Source: Myrica gale (taxonomy: Eukaryota; Streptophyta; Magnoliopsida; Fagales; Myricaceae). From it: a stretch of DNA of 64,000 nt. Position 1 is the stretch's first letter. Every line of letters starts with the position of its first letter. The DNA lies in NCBI GenBank assembly GCA_963930655.1, contig OZ005603.1, positions 21,280,201 to 21,344,200 of the forward strand. Direction: 5' to 3'. A program made the translations under genes and the position numbers. Below the pieces are notes generated by a model. The model saw only the letters and a program-made list of their open reading frames with translations. It did no database searches and had not been told where the DNA came from. Positions 10,265-23,240 of the stretch are shown here, piece by piece.

Positions 10265-13200
10265 TGTAAGACCCCAAAGAAACCCGTGTCTACTTCATTA
10301 CAAGATGAAGGATTCCATGGCCTATTTTGTATTAAAAGAGACCTTGCTTGGCCAAGGCATGATTTAATTTTAAGAAAATGTATATATAGTTATTTTGAAT
10401 CCCAATATGTGATGTTATGATTCAAATGCCATGGATGAAATTTAAATCTTATAGTAACCGATTTCATGTTGCTAGATTAATTGCATTTTTTTCTTTCTTT
10501 CAATATCCTTGATTATTTTTAAGGATTTTTCTTATGAATTATGTTATTGGGCTGCCCTAATATTTGAGATAGTGGGCCCTTTAGATTTTGATATTGGGCT
10601 GCCATGAGACTTGTAATATTAGGTGGATATTGGGCTTTTAAGTGTATACTAATGGGCTGCCAAAATAATCATGAAAATGGGCTTTAAAAATCATGGTATT
10701 GGGCTACCATGAAGTCCATAATAATGAGCCTTTGTAATGGTGTTAATGGGCCTTAAGGAGTTAGGTTATTGGACCTTAGCCTTTGGGCTTATGAATTGGG
10801 CTTTAGATGGTGATGTTGGGCCTTGAATTAAGGATTTATTTGGGCTGCCCAATGGGCCTTGAAGTTAAGTTGATAATGTTAAGATTAGTGGTGCTAATCC
10901 TCATTAAGCATGCTAAGTATATAGATTATGTTAAGTGAACTAAGTTGGTTGGATTTCAACCAAATGAATTAAATGCTTGAACTAAGCATTAAAGAGGAAT
11001 TTGAATTGTGTGGAGGGGGATGAACCACGTAAAAGACAAAGAGACAAGGGGAGACAATTTATGAGAAAAGGTGAAAAGTGAAAAGTGAAGTAAAACCCCC
11101 CCATGACCGAATTTTAAGTCCAAGTTCATTCCACTTTGTCCTTTTGTGCAAGCCTTGTACGCATAACACTGTCATCACACACTCATGTCACTTCACTTGG
11201 GCCATTTGGTCGATCAAACACAAGCCAAAGAGAGAAAAACCGAAACCAAAAGAGAAAGGAAGAAAAAGAGAGAAACCAAGGGGAAACCGAATACCCTTGA
11301 GCCAAGAGTTGGATTTTGGAGCTTGAACCAAGGGGAGCACGTGTAAGGAGAAGAAGGAGAAGGAAGAAGAAGGAGGAGGTGAATAAATAGGAGGATTTGT
11401 GCAAGGAGAAAAGAGGAGAAACAAGGACTACAAGGTAAAAGAAAACCAAATCCTTTTTCTTCATGCTAGCCGAACTTGTTTGGTGATAGATCTTGGATTC
11501 TTGTTATGTAAATTGCTAGATCTAGTGTTGTTAAGGTATCTAAGTGATAGATCTGGCCATGTGTAGTTGAGATCTAAGTTGGAATGATGGAAAAATGCAA
11601 GAAAGGGGCGATGTATGTTAAAGGAAGTGTAGATCTAGACTATGTTGTGTTGGTTGGTTGTAAGCTGAAATTTTTCCTAGATCTATGGATGTTGGTGTAT
11701 CTAAAATGTTAGATCTGGCCATACATGCTTTAGATCTAAGGTTGTATACTAAGGAAAATGCAAAGTTTGGACAACGTGTGTGTTGGAAAAAAAGAAGAAG
11801 CTTAGATCTAAGCATATGATGTACTTGGCCGAATTGTATGCTTGTTTCTTTTTAGATCTTGTGTTGTTGGTCTCTCTAATGTTAAATCTAAGTGTTTAAC
11901 TATGGTCATGATGATGTAAAGAACAATATACATGTGAAAGAGGTTCTGATCTATGGAGTTAATGCATGCAAATAGGTTATAAATGCAAAGGATATGCATG
12001 TTATAATTTTTAGCATGAAAAATGTGACATTTTGAAGTATGGCCGAATATGGTATGCTTAGATCTCCATGTATTATGTTGTTCAAGTATAGATCCGATTA
12101 TTGGCCATGATATGTGTAAGATTAGTGACCTAATGCATGATAGATAATTATGAAATGTGAAGGATGCATGCAAAACAAAAGATTCAAAAGAAAACCTAAT
12201 TATTTGGATGAATACATGTGCTGGCCGAATGATATAATGCATGGTGTCTTGTGGTTGTGTTTTGATTTTTAGATCCTAGGTTGTGAAATTGTTGAATGGA
12301 GGATGGGATAACCTTGGAGAATGAATTATAATCAAGAGAACACATAAAATTGGTGTTGGCCGAATGTCATAAGGAAGAGAAACCTAATTGTAAGTTTTTG
12401 GATAATTGGAATCATATTTTTATGATGAACACTTGGGTTTAGGGTTTTGACCAATTGGAATAAAAGCTTGAAGAACCGTGAACATGTGATAAAAATATTC
12501 GAAACCCTAGTTAGGGTTAGTATCTCGGGTTAATTGTGGTTTAAGGTCCAAATCAAGACTTAATCATGATTAAAGTTATTGATGGTTTAATGTAAGGTTT
12601 TAGGGGAGCACATGAAATAATGGGAGACTTAGGTTTAATCCTAAATCCATTAGTGTCGATTAAACCCTAATCGAGACATGTATATGTATATATATATTAT
12701 ATTGCAATAAAATATTAAATGATTAAATAACCTAAGTTTTGAATATTAGTTAAAAAAAAGTAAATAAAATATTTAAATGATTAAAAGAATTAAAGTGATA
12801 TATATATATATATATGTGTGATATCAAAGAAATATAATATAGTTGCTATTCGGAAATATTCCGATGGACGGGAAGTACGAAGTTAAGGGATGATCAGGAA
12901 GTTCAAATTGGATTAAGAGAAATCCGGCAACTATATTATACCGTTAAATTAAGTTAAGCGCATAATTATCGCTATTCGTCCTTAGTGGATTTCACAATAG
13001 GATCGTCGAATAGTTCATAGAACCGATGCGTACCGATATACTTTCACGCATACTCAGTGCATTGAAGAATCGAACCTATTCTTTGTAGGCAAGGAGCCAA
13101 GTGTGATCAAGGAAGGTTGCAAGGAGTACTGTAAGTGGAATAGTAAGTGGAAACCGTAAGTGGTTCTTTTCAAAACTGGAATGACACACTGCATCGTTTC

Positions 13201-14153
13201 ATGAACAAGCATGAGATTTTGATCAAGCATGACATGACATGTGCATTGCATGAATTTTTCTAAAGAGAATGTTTATGCAATGATTTTATGGAAAGATTAT
13301 GGAAAGTTTTATGAAATGATAAGTTAAGTCAAGGGGCACTGGTCGGTACCTTACCGTCAAGATGGACTCCCATACCGAAGGACGAATGCGAGAAGGATGG
13401 GTGAATCCAAGAGGCTGTGCAAACCACACTGAAGGACATTGAGAAGGTGTGGGCCTCCAAGGGTCATGTCTAGCCACTGAAGGACGAATGCGAGAAGGTG
13501 TGCTAGCTTGACCGTATGTAAGGTCTCCAAGGGAAATCGGGGACGGTTCCAAAGGGAACGCACAAGCCTGACTTCAGGGGTCAAATGGAGCGAGCCCATA
13601 GTAAGAGATATGAATAAGTGAAATTCAAGGGTCAAGGGCCAATTTTACAAGCAAGTATGAAAGAAATATTTTCAAGGGCCTGGGGCCGAATTCAAGCAAG
13701 AGCATATGCATATCCATGACATGCATGTGCATCACGAATCAAGTTCCTTTTTCATGATTATGCAAGTACAAGTAAAAAGCATGTTTCAAGTTTATGTTTT
13801 TCCCTTACTGAGTCTTTTTGACTCACGTTTTTAAAATTGTGTCATTTCAGATGCCTCAGGTGAAGAGAGTCAGGAGGACTACCTGACATAGAAGGACAAG
13901 GATTATGTTCATAATTTTGATGATAGTGATTTGATCGATAAGATCCGTCACTAGTTGGGTTTTAATATGTTATATATGTTTTGTATGCAAATTTAATGAG
14001 AACCCTGATTATGTTAAGATTTAGCTCGAATCCCTCGTGATCCTGTATGTTTCCGCCGTTAGTAAGTAAGAATGCATGTAAGAACGCTGGAGCTATTCGG
14101 GGGATGGCTCGCGGCTATCACGGGCCCTGCGGGATGCCGTTCGGGGCGTGACA
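10265..14153 (+). mobile_element. Giant solo LTR (TGGGCY subfamily), inserted in Athila
   Basis: The 3889-bp repeat begins TGTAAGACCCC and ends GGGGCGTGACA, with an exact 5-bp duplication ATGAA at 10260-10264 and 14154-14158. It sits between gag-like and protease-like Athila sequence. It matches 41907-45350 along most of its length. Special features are a cluster of about 13 TGGGCY words at 10548-10860, an island at 13090-13130 between TGTAG and GTAAGTGG, the dyad at 13809-13825, and CAG before ATG at 13851. There is no internal domain, so it is a solo LTR or a LARD-like derivative. Confidence 0.9.
13809..13890 (+). promoter_or_regulatory. Conserved dyad plus acceptor-like block (LTR 10265)
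   Basis: The TGAGTC-T5-GACTCA dyad occupies 13809-13825. An acceptor-like pyrimidine stretch then ends in CAG directly before ATG at 13851. The block is the same as in copies A and C. A role in transcription or splicing is inferred only. Confidence 0.45.
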
Positions 14154-14158
14154 ATGAA

Positions 14159-16125
14159 GCTACGAAGAATTTGAAACTAGAGGAAGTCCGGCTTGAAGCA
14201 AAGAAACCTGCAAGTGATGAGGCAGAGACGTGTAGGGAGTTCCGACCTATGGTTCCCTATCCTCAGAGATTGGCAGTTGGCCAAAAGAACAAATACCATA
14301 CTGAGATTCAGGAAATCTTCAAGCAAGTGAAGATTTATATTCCGCTGTTAGATGACATACAACAAGTTCCTTCATATGCAAAATTACTAAAGGACTTGTG
14401 AACAGTGAAGAAGAAGTTGAATCTAAAGAAGAAAGCTTTCTTGACAGAGCAAGTCAGCGCATTGATATTGAGCGAGACTCCTCAGAAGTTTAGAGATCCC
14501 GGTACTCCTACTATTTCCATTATGATCGATGAATCACGCATAGGGAGAGCTTTACTTGATTTGGGTAGCAGTGTGAACTTGCTACCATTCTCAATATATG
14601 AGCAGTTGGGATTGGGTGAGCTAAAAAAGACTTCTATCAAGCTACAGTTGGCTGACAGATCAGTCAAGGTGCTACGGGGTATAATTGAAGATGTTTTGGT
14701 TAAGGTAGACAAATTTTACTATCCAATGGATTTTGTAGTTCTGGATATGCAACAGAAAGTTTCCACTATCTACCAAGCACCTGTCATTCTTGGAAGTCCA
14801 TTCCTTGCTACCTCCAATGCATTAATTAATTGTCGAAGTGGAGTACTGAAGCTCACATTCGGGAATATGACATTGGAGATGAACGTGTTCAATGCCTGCA
14901 AGATGCCGAGTGGATGTGACGACTCAGAGGTACATGCAGTTGATGTGATAGATGACTTTGACATTTTGGAGTTGTCAGCAGTACTTGATTCTGATAGTGC
15001 ATTTGAGGATGACTTTCCTGAGCACCCTGAGACTCTTATTGAGATAGTCCCTCCATTAGCAGAATTGACAGAGGTAGAAGGACAGTTAATAGAGACACAT
15101 GACCCCTCTCAGTTGTCAGATGTGAGCTACACAGGCAGTTGGCGTAGGCCAGTCTTTGAAGCCCTTGACTTACCAGAAGTCATGAAGTCATCACAAGAAG
15201 AAGTCTCTACATTGGAGTTGAAGCCACTACCTGAGGACTTGAAGTACATTTTTCTGGGTCCAGCTGAAGACACATTTCCGGTGGTCATTACTTCTCAACT
15301 TACTACGAAACAGGAAGCCAATTTATTGCAAGTATTGAGAAAGCATTGGGGAGCAATAGGCTGGACCATTGCAGACATCAAAGGAATTGACCCTTCAATT
15401 TGTACACATAAAATTTTTCTGGAGGGAGATGCGAGACCAATTTGTGACGCACAGCGGAGATTAAATCCCACCATGAAAGAGGTGGTGAAGAAACAGGTGC
15501 TGAAATTATTAGCTGTGGGCATCATTTATCCTATCTCCGACAGCAAGTGGGTAAGCCCAACACAGGTAGTTCCAAAAAAATCTGGTTTAACTGTTATTGA
15601 AAATGCTAGTGGAGAGTTGATCCCTTCTAGGAAGGTAACGAGTTGGAGAATGTGTATCGACTACCGTAAGTTGAATTCGGTTAGTCGAAAAGATCATTTC
15701 CCATTACCTTTCCTGGATCAGACACACGAAAAAATAGCTGATAATACTTTTATTGTTTTCTTGATGGCTTTTCTGGATACTATCAAATAGCCATAGCACC
15801 AGAGGATCAAGACAAGACCACCTTCACTTGTCCATTTGGTACTTATGCTTTTCGTAGAATGTCATTTGGTTTATGTAATGCACCTGCAACTTTTCAACGT
15901 TGTATGATGAGCATCCTTTCTGACATGCTAGATGATATGTGTGAAGTTTTTGTGGATGATTTTTCAATGTTTGGTAAATCTTTTGATGATTGATTGAAAA
16001 ATTTGACTGTTGTCTTGAAAAGATGTGAAGAGAAGAATTTGCTGTTGAATTGGGAGAAATGTCAGTTTATGGTGAGTAGTGGCTTGGTACTTGGTCATCT
16101 AGCTTCTGAGTGTTGTATAGAGGTT
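14159..16125 (+). pseudogene. Athila protease / reverse transcriptase remnant
   Basis: This fossil pol segment lies between the two nested LTRs. Protease-like sequence is near 14490-14830 (context NLLPFSIYEQLGLGELKK), a linker follows, and RT fingers and palm run from about 15450 (VVPKKSGLTVIEN, WRMCIDYRKLN, RDHFPLPF-like). RT continues to the target duplication GACAG at 16126-16130. The reading is disrupted at more than one place, so it is non-functional. Confidence 0.85.
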
Positions 16126-16130
16126 GACAG

Positions 16131-19100
16131 TGTGAGACCCCGATTTTCCCCTACGTAATTGCTTATGTATTATTTTATTTTTCCAATGTAATAGTTTTAT
16201 TTCTTAATGGGGCTATGTTTTGGCCAATGTATGGCCTAATTTCTTATGTTATGGTATTTCGATTAAAATGGGATTTTATTTCATAAAATCTCTTTAAATA
16301 ATTAATATGCCATTTTAATGCAAGTACAAATTATATTATGTTAAGAGCCGAAATTTGCAAGTAAGTTCCTCTTTTACAAATTGATATTTTTCATTTACCT
16401 AATATGATTCATGGACCATATAATTTGAATTATGCTTTAATAATTTCCTTGTATAAGCCGAAATTATTAATAGATTAAATAATGAAATTCTTTTGAATAC
16501 ATGGATTAAATATTGTATGTGACATGTAATATTATGATGTGTTCTATATTATTAATAGAATTTCCATATGAATATTCAAATGATAAGCTATGTAGTTATG
16601 TGATAAGTTTAGAAATGATTTAATTGATAAGCACACTTGCTTATCATAGTGATAAGCAAGCATGATAAGTTAGGAAACTTTTAGAGTGATAAGGCCTTGT
16701 GATTATTGTAGAGATAGGCTAAGGCCATTATCACATGATAAGATATCATACTTGTAAGGTGATAAGCTATTGGAATGGATAGATAAGTAAGAGAGCTTAT
16801 AAAGTGATAAGTTAGGTGATAAGTGAAAACCAAGTTGAAAGTTAGTTGCATATTAATGTGGAAGTAACTAGGTTGGTTGAAAAGCAACCAAACTAAGCAA
16901 ATGAGGGCTTCTACGTGAAAGGCAAGGAGAGGAAATGTGGAAGCCAAAGTGAGGTGCCATGTGATGTGTAAGAGATGTGTAAGAAGGTGTAAGTTGTGTA
17001 AGAGTGATAAGACAACACATGGTTGTAAAAGAGAAGAGAAAAAGGCAAGGGAAAGGAAGGCTTTACGTATGGATCATGTGAAGAGAGAGAGAGAGTTTAA
17101 TTCAAGGCAAGCCATGCTTAGGGAGACAAGGAAGTGATGTGAGAAAAGAGATGAAAAAAAAAGAAGAAGAGAGAGGGAAGATACAAGCATTGGTCGGCCA
17201 AAACCCCCCTTTTTTCCTCACTTTTCATTTTAAATTTCTCTCTTGTCAATTCACTCTCTCAAGCTTTATGTCATAGCCTTAAAGTTGCCTTGGGAGACTC
17301 ATTCCCTCACATCTCTCTTGCATTTGTCTTGACCGAACCATTCATGCCCTTCACTCTTCAAACTCTTCTCTCTTGGCCAAATATTGCAAACCTCTCCATT
17401 CTCTCCCATTTTCAAGCCTTGACCGAATCTTACACTCAAGAGTTCAAGGGTTGTGCATTTCATCTTGCCTCTAAACCACTTCCATCTAGCTTGCCAAAAC
17501 CCATTCCAAAAGCCAAGTAAATCTCTCCTTTTTGTTGACAAATCCTACCATGAAAACCTAGCCATTTGACACCATTATTCTTCAAACTTACCATGTCCTC
17601 TTCACCACCATAGAGTTTCTTTTAAACCAAGCTTGGTCATTTCTAAGGAGGGTGGACCGAATCTTTGGAGGAGGAAAAGGATAGGAAGATTTGGTAAAGG
17701 TTGAAGGTGAGTTTAGTTTCATTGATGATTTTGTCTTGAGCTTCACAAGTACTAACCAAAGGTACCTTATTTTCTAGGTGCTCAAGCTTGGACAAACAAT
17801 AAGGTAAGGCTAAAATGATTTTGTTGGGTTAGCATGAGTGGCCGAATGGCCTATGTATAAGATCTTGAAGTTTTATTTTGATAGATGCCTTGATGTTGTT
17901 AGATCTTGGATGCTTAGGAACCCTAAGTTGTTTACATGCTAGATCTAACCATGGAAGCCCTAGATCTAAGGTTGTATGTGAAGAAAAATGTAAATGGAGA
18001 ACAATGTAAGCTAAAGGAAGTTAGATCTAAGTTTTGATATGTTGGGTGATGAAAAATGATATCTTTGTTTAGATCTATGGATATTAGTGTGAATAAAGAG
18101 TAGACCTATTGTTGATAGAATTATTTGATAAAAAGGATTAAGTGTATGCATGCTAGTTAGGTCACAAATGCAAAGGATATGCATGATATGATTTTTAGCA
18201 TGAAAAGGGTACATTTTGGGGTAAGGCCGAAAATAAGCTATGTGGATTTTCATGTATAGTTTTGAATATGTGTAGATTTGGACATTGGCCTTAACATGTG
18301 CAAGATTTATGACCTTAATGCATAGTAGATGATTATGTTAAGTATTGGAAGCATGCATATTGAAGGAAATAAAAGAAAACTAATCATTGAGTAAAAACAT
18401 GAGTTGGCCGAATGCCTTGAGTATGGTGTATGGTATTGGTGTTTTGATTTATAGATATTAGGTTGTGAAAATTGTTGATTGGAGGATGGGATCACCCTTG
18501 GAGAAAAGTTGTGATTAATTGGTGCATGAATGGTAGTGGCCGAAAGTTGCAAGAAAAATTAACCCTAAGTGCAATTCATGATTTATGTATGTTCATTGTT
18601 GTGTTGGATAAGAAATTAGGGTTAGGCTAGTTGGAATAATGTTGTAGAGCTATGATCTTTTATTAAATATTATTGGAACCCTTGTTAAGTTTTACTCGGG
18701 TTTTATTTGAGGTTTAAAGTCTAAGTTAAGATTTAATCATGAATAAATTATTAATAGTTAGATATAAGGTTTAATGTAGTACGTGTAATAAAAAGAGACT
18801 TAGGTTTAAGTCTAAACCTATGAGTATTATTTAACCCTAATCGAGACACGTACATGGATAAATATATTTTTATTTCAATAAAAATATTAATTTAATAAGT
18901 TAAGTTTTGAATATTGTTAAGGAAAAGAATAAAATAATTATTTTGTAATTAAATGAATTTCTGTGATATGTATATATAGATATATATATATATCTTCGAT
19001 TGATGACTGATTTCAAAAGAAATGATTTCATAATTCTTAAAGTCTAAAAGAATATTTGAATCGCTTGTAGGCGATCCACGTGTCTGTATACACGAACAAG

Positions 19101-20246
19101 AAGAGCAAGAGTAAGTGGAATAGTAAGTGGATACTGTAAGTGTACAGTAAGTATTTCTTTTCAAAACTGGAATGACACACTGCATCGTTTCGTGAACACG
19201 TATGGATTTTAAGAAAGCATGACATAATATGAATTTCATGAACAAGCATGAATTTTAAGCAAGTATGAATTTTAAGCAAGCATGACATGACATGTGCATT
19301 GCATGAATTTTTCAAGAAGAAAATTATGCAATGATTTTTATGGAAAGAATATGAGAAGTTTTATGAAACGATAAGTTAAGATTAAGGGCACCGGTCGGTA
19401 CCGTACCATCAAGTTAGACTCCCATACCGAAGGACATTTATGAGAAGGATGGGTGAATCCAAGAGGCTGTGCAAGCCACACTGAAGGACAGTGAGAAGGT
19501 GTGGTGCCTCCAAGGGTCGTGTCTAGCCATCAGGCCCGGGGCCACTTCAAGGGCTAGCTCGACCAGATGTAAAGTCTCTAAGGGAATTCGGGGACGGTTC
19601 CGAAGGGAACGCACAACCCTGACTTCAGGGGTCAAATGGAGCGAGCCCACAAGTAAAAGACATGAAATAATTATGATAAGGCCAACAAGGGCACAAGTAC
19701 GAAATGAATGATTTTTAAGGGCCAAGGGCCAGTTTTACAAGCGAGTATGAAAGAAAGTGGTTTTCAAGGGCCTGGGGCCGAAAACACTAAGCAAGAGCAT
19801 ATGCATAATTCATGAGCACGCATATGCATCAGTTATCAAGTTTTCTTTCTTTCATGATTAAGCAAGCATGAGTCAAGAGCATGATTTAAGTTTTACGTTT
19901 TTCCCTTACTGAGTCTTTTTGACTCACGTTTTTAAAATTGTGTCATTCCAGATGTATCAGGTGAAGAGAGTCAGGAGGACTACCTGACCTAGATGCCCAA
20001 GATGTTAAGCTTCGCATTTTGTAGATAGTGACATGAGTGTCGCTAATTGGGTTCTAATATGTTTTAAATATTTGTTTTGTATGAATTTAATGAGAACCCT
20101 GATTATGTAAGTATTTGCTCAAACCCCTCGCGATCCTGTACGTTTCCGCCGTAATCAAGTAAGAATATAAGTAAGAACGCTGGAGCCATCCGAGGGATAG
20201 CTCGCGGCTGTCACGGTCCCTGCGGGATGCCGTTCGGGGCGTGACA
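16131..20246 (+). mobile_element. Giant solo LTR (copy C), inserted in Athila
   Basis: The 4116-bp repeat runs from TGTGAGACCCCGAT to GGGGCGTGACA, with exact duplication GACAG at 16126-16130 and 20247-20251. Its 5' third carries GATAAG repeats (16600-16830) and resembles copy F (38747). A donor-like AAGGTAAGG lies near 17802. The micro-exon-like island is at 19071-19110 (TTGTAG before, GTAAGTG after), the dyad at 19910-19926, and CAG precedes ATG at 19952. No internal coding region is present. It is younger than the Athila it interrupts. Confidence 0.9.
19910..19992 (+). promoter_or_regulatory. Conserved dyad plus acceptor-like block (LTR copy C)
   Basis: The TGAGTC-T5-GACTCA dyad is followed by an acceptor-like pyrimidine stretch ending in CAG before ATG at 19952. 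This is one of the three best preserved examples in the window. Confidence 0.45.
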
Positions 20247-20251
20247 GACAG

Positions 20252-22209
20252 AGCCAAGATAGAGTTGATTTCTCAGTTACCTGTCCCTAGGATAGTGAGG
20301 GATATCCGGTCTTTTCTTGGCCATGCTGGCTTTTATAGGCGTTTCATTCAAGGATTTAGTAGTATTTCTAAACCATTGTGTACTTTATTGCAAAATGATA
20401 CTACTTTCTTGTGGACTGATGAGTGCCAACATGCCTTTGAGGCCTTGAAGAAACACTTGACAGTTGCACCCATTATGCAACCACCTCGGTGGGACTTGCC
20501 TTTTGAAATTATGACCGATGCTAGTGATTTCGCTCTTGGTGCCGTTCTCGGCCAACGAGTGGATAACAAGCCTACTGTCATTTATTATGCAAGTCGTACT
20601 TTAAATGATGCTCAGAGAAACTATACCACCACCGAGAAAGAGTTGTTAGCTGTAGTGTTTGCTTTAGATAAATTTCGTTCTTATATTATTGGGTCACCAC
20701 TTATTATCTTTACTGACCACTCTGCTTTGAAGTATTTGTTGGCCAAGAAGGACACTAAGCCTAGATTGATCTGATGGATTCTTCTTCTTCAAGAGTTCAA
20801 CATTACCATTCGAGATAAAAAGGGAGTTGAAAATGTTGTAGCAGATCATCTTTCTCGCTTGCAGCTATCTGATGTATCTTCATCTCTTCCTCCCTTAAAT
20901 GATGATTTTCCTGATGAGCATCTTTTTGCAGTGTCACGTGCTCCTTGGTTTGCGGATATTGTAAATTACCTTGTCACTGACCAGATGCCAGAGCATTGGG
21001 CAGTTCAGGACAAGCGTAAGTTTCTTGCAGAGGTACGACACTATTATTTCGACAACCCTTATTTGTTTAAATATTGCGCTGATCAATTGGTACGTCGATG
21101 TGTGTCTGATGATGAGTTTACCTCTGTGATGCATTTTTGCCATAGTGGAGCGTGTGGAGGCCGGAGGCCACTTTGTCGGGAAGAAAACTGTTTCAAAAAT
21201 TTTGCAAAGTGGACTCTACTGGCCTACTATGTTCAAAGATGTTGAATCATTTTGCAAGGCCTTTGAGCCTAGTCAAAAAATTGGAAAAATTACAGCAAGA
21301 AATGAAATGCCTCTTTCCCCTATTTTAACTCTTGAAATTTTTTATTGTTGGGGAATTGATTTTATGGGACCCTTCCCAAATTCATTTGGAAACTCCTACA
21401 TTTTAGTTGCTATAGATTATGTGTCAAAATGGGTGGAAGCCATACCTTGTAGGAAAAATGATCATAAGGTTGTCATTCGTTTTCTGAAAGAGTTGTTTGC
21501 ACGTTTTGGCATGCCCAAAGCATCATTAGTGATGGAGGTTCGCATTTTTGCAATAAACCTTTTGAAAAACTCTACTCCATATCACCCCCAAACTAATGGT
21601 CAAGCTGAGTTGGCTAATAGAGAGATTAAGCTCATACTTGAGAAAACGGTCCGCCCTACTCGAAAGGATTGGTCCGAAAAATTGGTTGATGCTCTCTGGG
21701 CCTATAAAACTGCATTCAAAACTAATTTAGGGATGTCCCTTTACAGATTAGTTTATGGTAGGGCTTGTCATCTACCTGTTGAAATTCAACATCGTGCTTT
21801 ATGGGCTATAAAACAGATTAACTTTTCACTTGATACTGCCAAGGATTTAAGAAAGTTGCAGATTTCTGAGCTCGATGAAGCAAGGAGGGAAGCCTATGAC
21901 AATGCCCACTTGGCAAAGGAGCGGATGAAGTCACTACATGACAAGAAAATTAAAGACAAACAGCTTCTCCCTAATCAGCGAGTGCTTCTTTATAATTCCC
22001 GACTGCATCTTTTTACCGGGAAGTTGAAGTCCCGATGGGGTGGCCCATACATCATTAAAGAGGTCCATTCTCATGGTGCGATAGACATTGTCGATCCAAA
22101 AAATGGAAATAGCTTCACAGTCAATGGACAACGTCTCAAGCCATTTATGACTCCCTTCGATCCAAATGAAGAAATCTTGCTTGTTCAAGACCCCAGGAGA
22201 GTCCTCTGA
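20252..22209 (+). pseudogene. Athila RNase H / integrase remnant
   Basis: The fossil resumes after LTR copy C with the RT thumb (SFLGHAGFYRRFIQGFS), then RNase H (MTDASDFALGAVLGQ, YTTTEKELLAVVFALDKFR). An integrase zinc-binding region and core follow ([39 protein letters not shown]), ending in the C-terminal chromatin-end region ([14 protein letters not shown]). Gene order and wording are Athila-like. It is broken in a few places and no activity is expected. Confidence 0.88.
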
Positions 22210-23240
22210 CCTTTCCTTTTTGTTGTTTCTTTTTTGTTTTATTTATTATTTGCATTTTTTCTCTTTTTCTATTGTACTTATTGGGTGTGATTTTCTGTTA
22301 TTTTTCTATTGGTTTGCTTCTCTATGTTCCCATCTTTTTTGTTTCCCTTTATGCTTTCACATTGAGGACAATGTTTCATTTAGTTGGGGGAGGGATTTGC
22401 ATGCTTTCAATCATGCAATATATTCATTTACACTTGTCATTACAATATTGCATTTTACTGTGATTAGGCTGAATTGCTGACTCCTAGTAAGATGGTGATG
22501 GTGGTTGAACTTTATTAATGCATGTTGACAACTCTTTCCTTCTCGAGCATTCAAATTTGACATTGATGAAACATGAATGATGATGTGAACTCTCAGGTTT
22601 CAAACTTTTGAAGTTTTCTAAGCTTGACATTAGAATTAGCTCTCACAGGATGAAGGGCAAAACATTCTACGAAATAGTAATTTCTTTTACTTGATATCTC
22701 AGTAGTCTTCATCTATATACCAATGACTAGAATAGAGAGAAGTACACTACAGGACTACTGAGCTATGCCATTTCAAAAAAAAAAAGCAAAAGAAAGCGGC
22801 AACTTAAGTTGTTATTGAGTCAAGGGCTAGAAACAGTTGCCCAAACTTTGGGGGTTTGGAAAACTCAACAACCCTTAAGAACAGAGTTGGCGTTAAAACT
22901 GCTAGACCCTTCAGCTTTGAAATAGTTAGGATCAATATTGATCAATCTTAAGGTCGAAACTCTTTTGGACAACTAATGGTAGAAATGAGGACTAAGAGAG
23001 AATCAAGGTGATAAATTGTAATTTCTCTAGACGTTTTGCCTCAATCCTATTAAGAGGAGATACTAAGTATTTCAAAGATGCTGATATTGTTTGAAATTGT
23101 GAGAGGTAAAGTCATTGTGATTGAGAATTCTTTTGATTGACTGATTTAATTGTGAATGAATTGTTATCTCAATGCATTATTTTGTTCAATTACTTTTCGC
23201 TATTTTTGCTAAGAGACTAGCAAAAAGCTAGTTGGGGGGG
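22210..23240 (+). other. Athila 3' non-coding region and polypurine tract
   Basis: About 1 kb of T-rich sequence follows integrase and has no env-like frame. It ends with GTTGGGGGGG (23231-23240), a typical polypurine tract directly before the 3' LTR. Confidence 0.7.

Noticed and set aside
13286-13635. Minus-strand frames of 88-92 codons, also present at 44482-44831
   Set aside because: Conserved only because both lie in sister LTR copies. They are broken or shifted in copies A, D and E and match no protein family.
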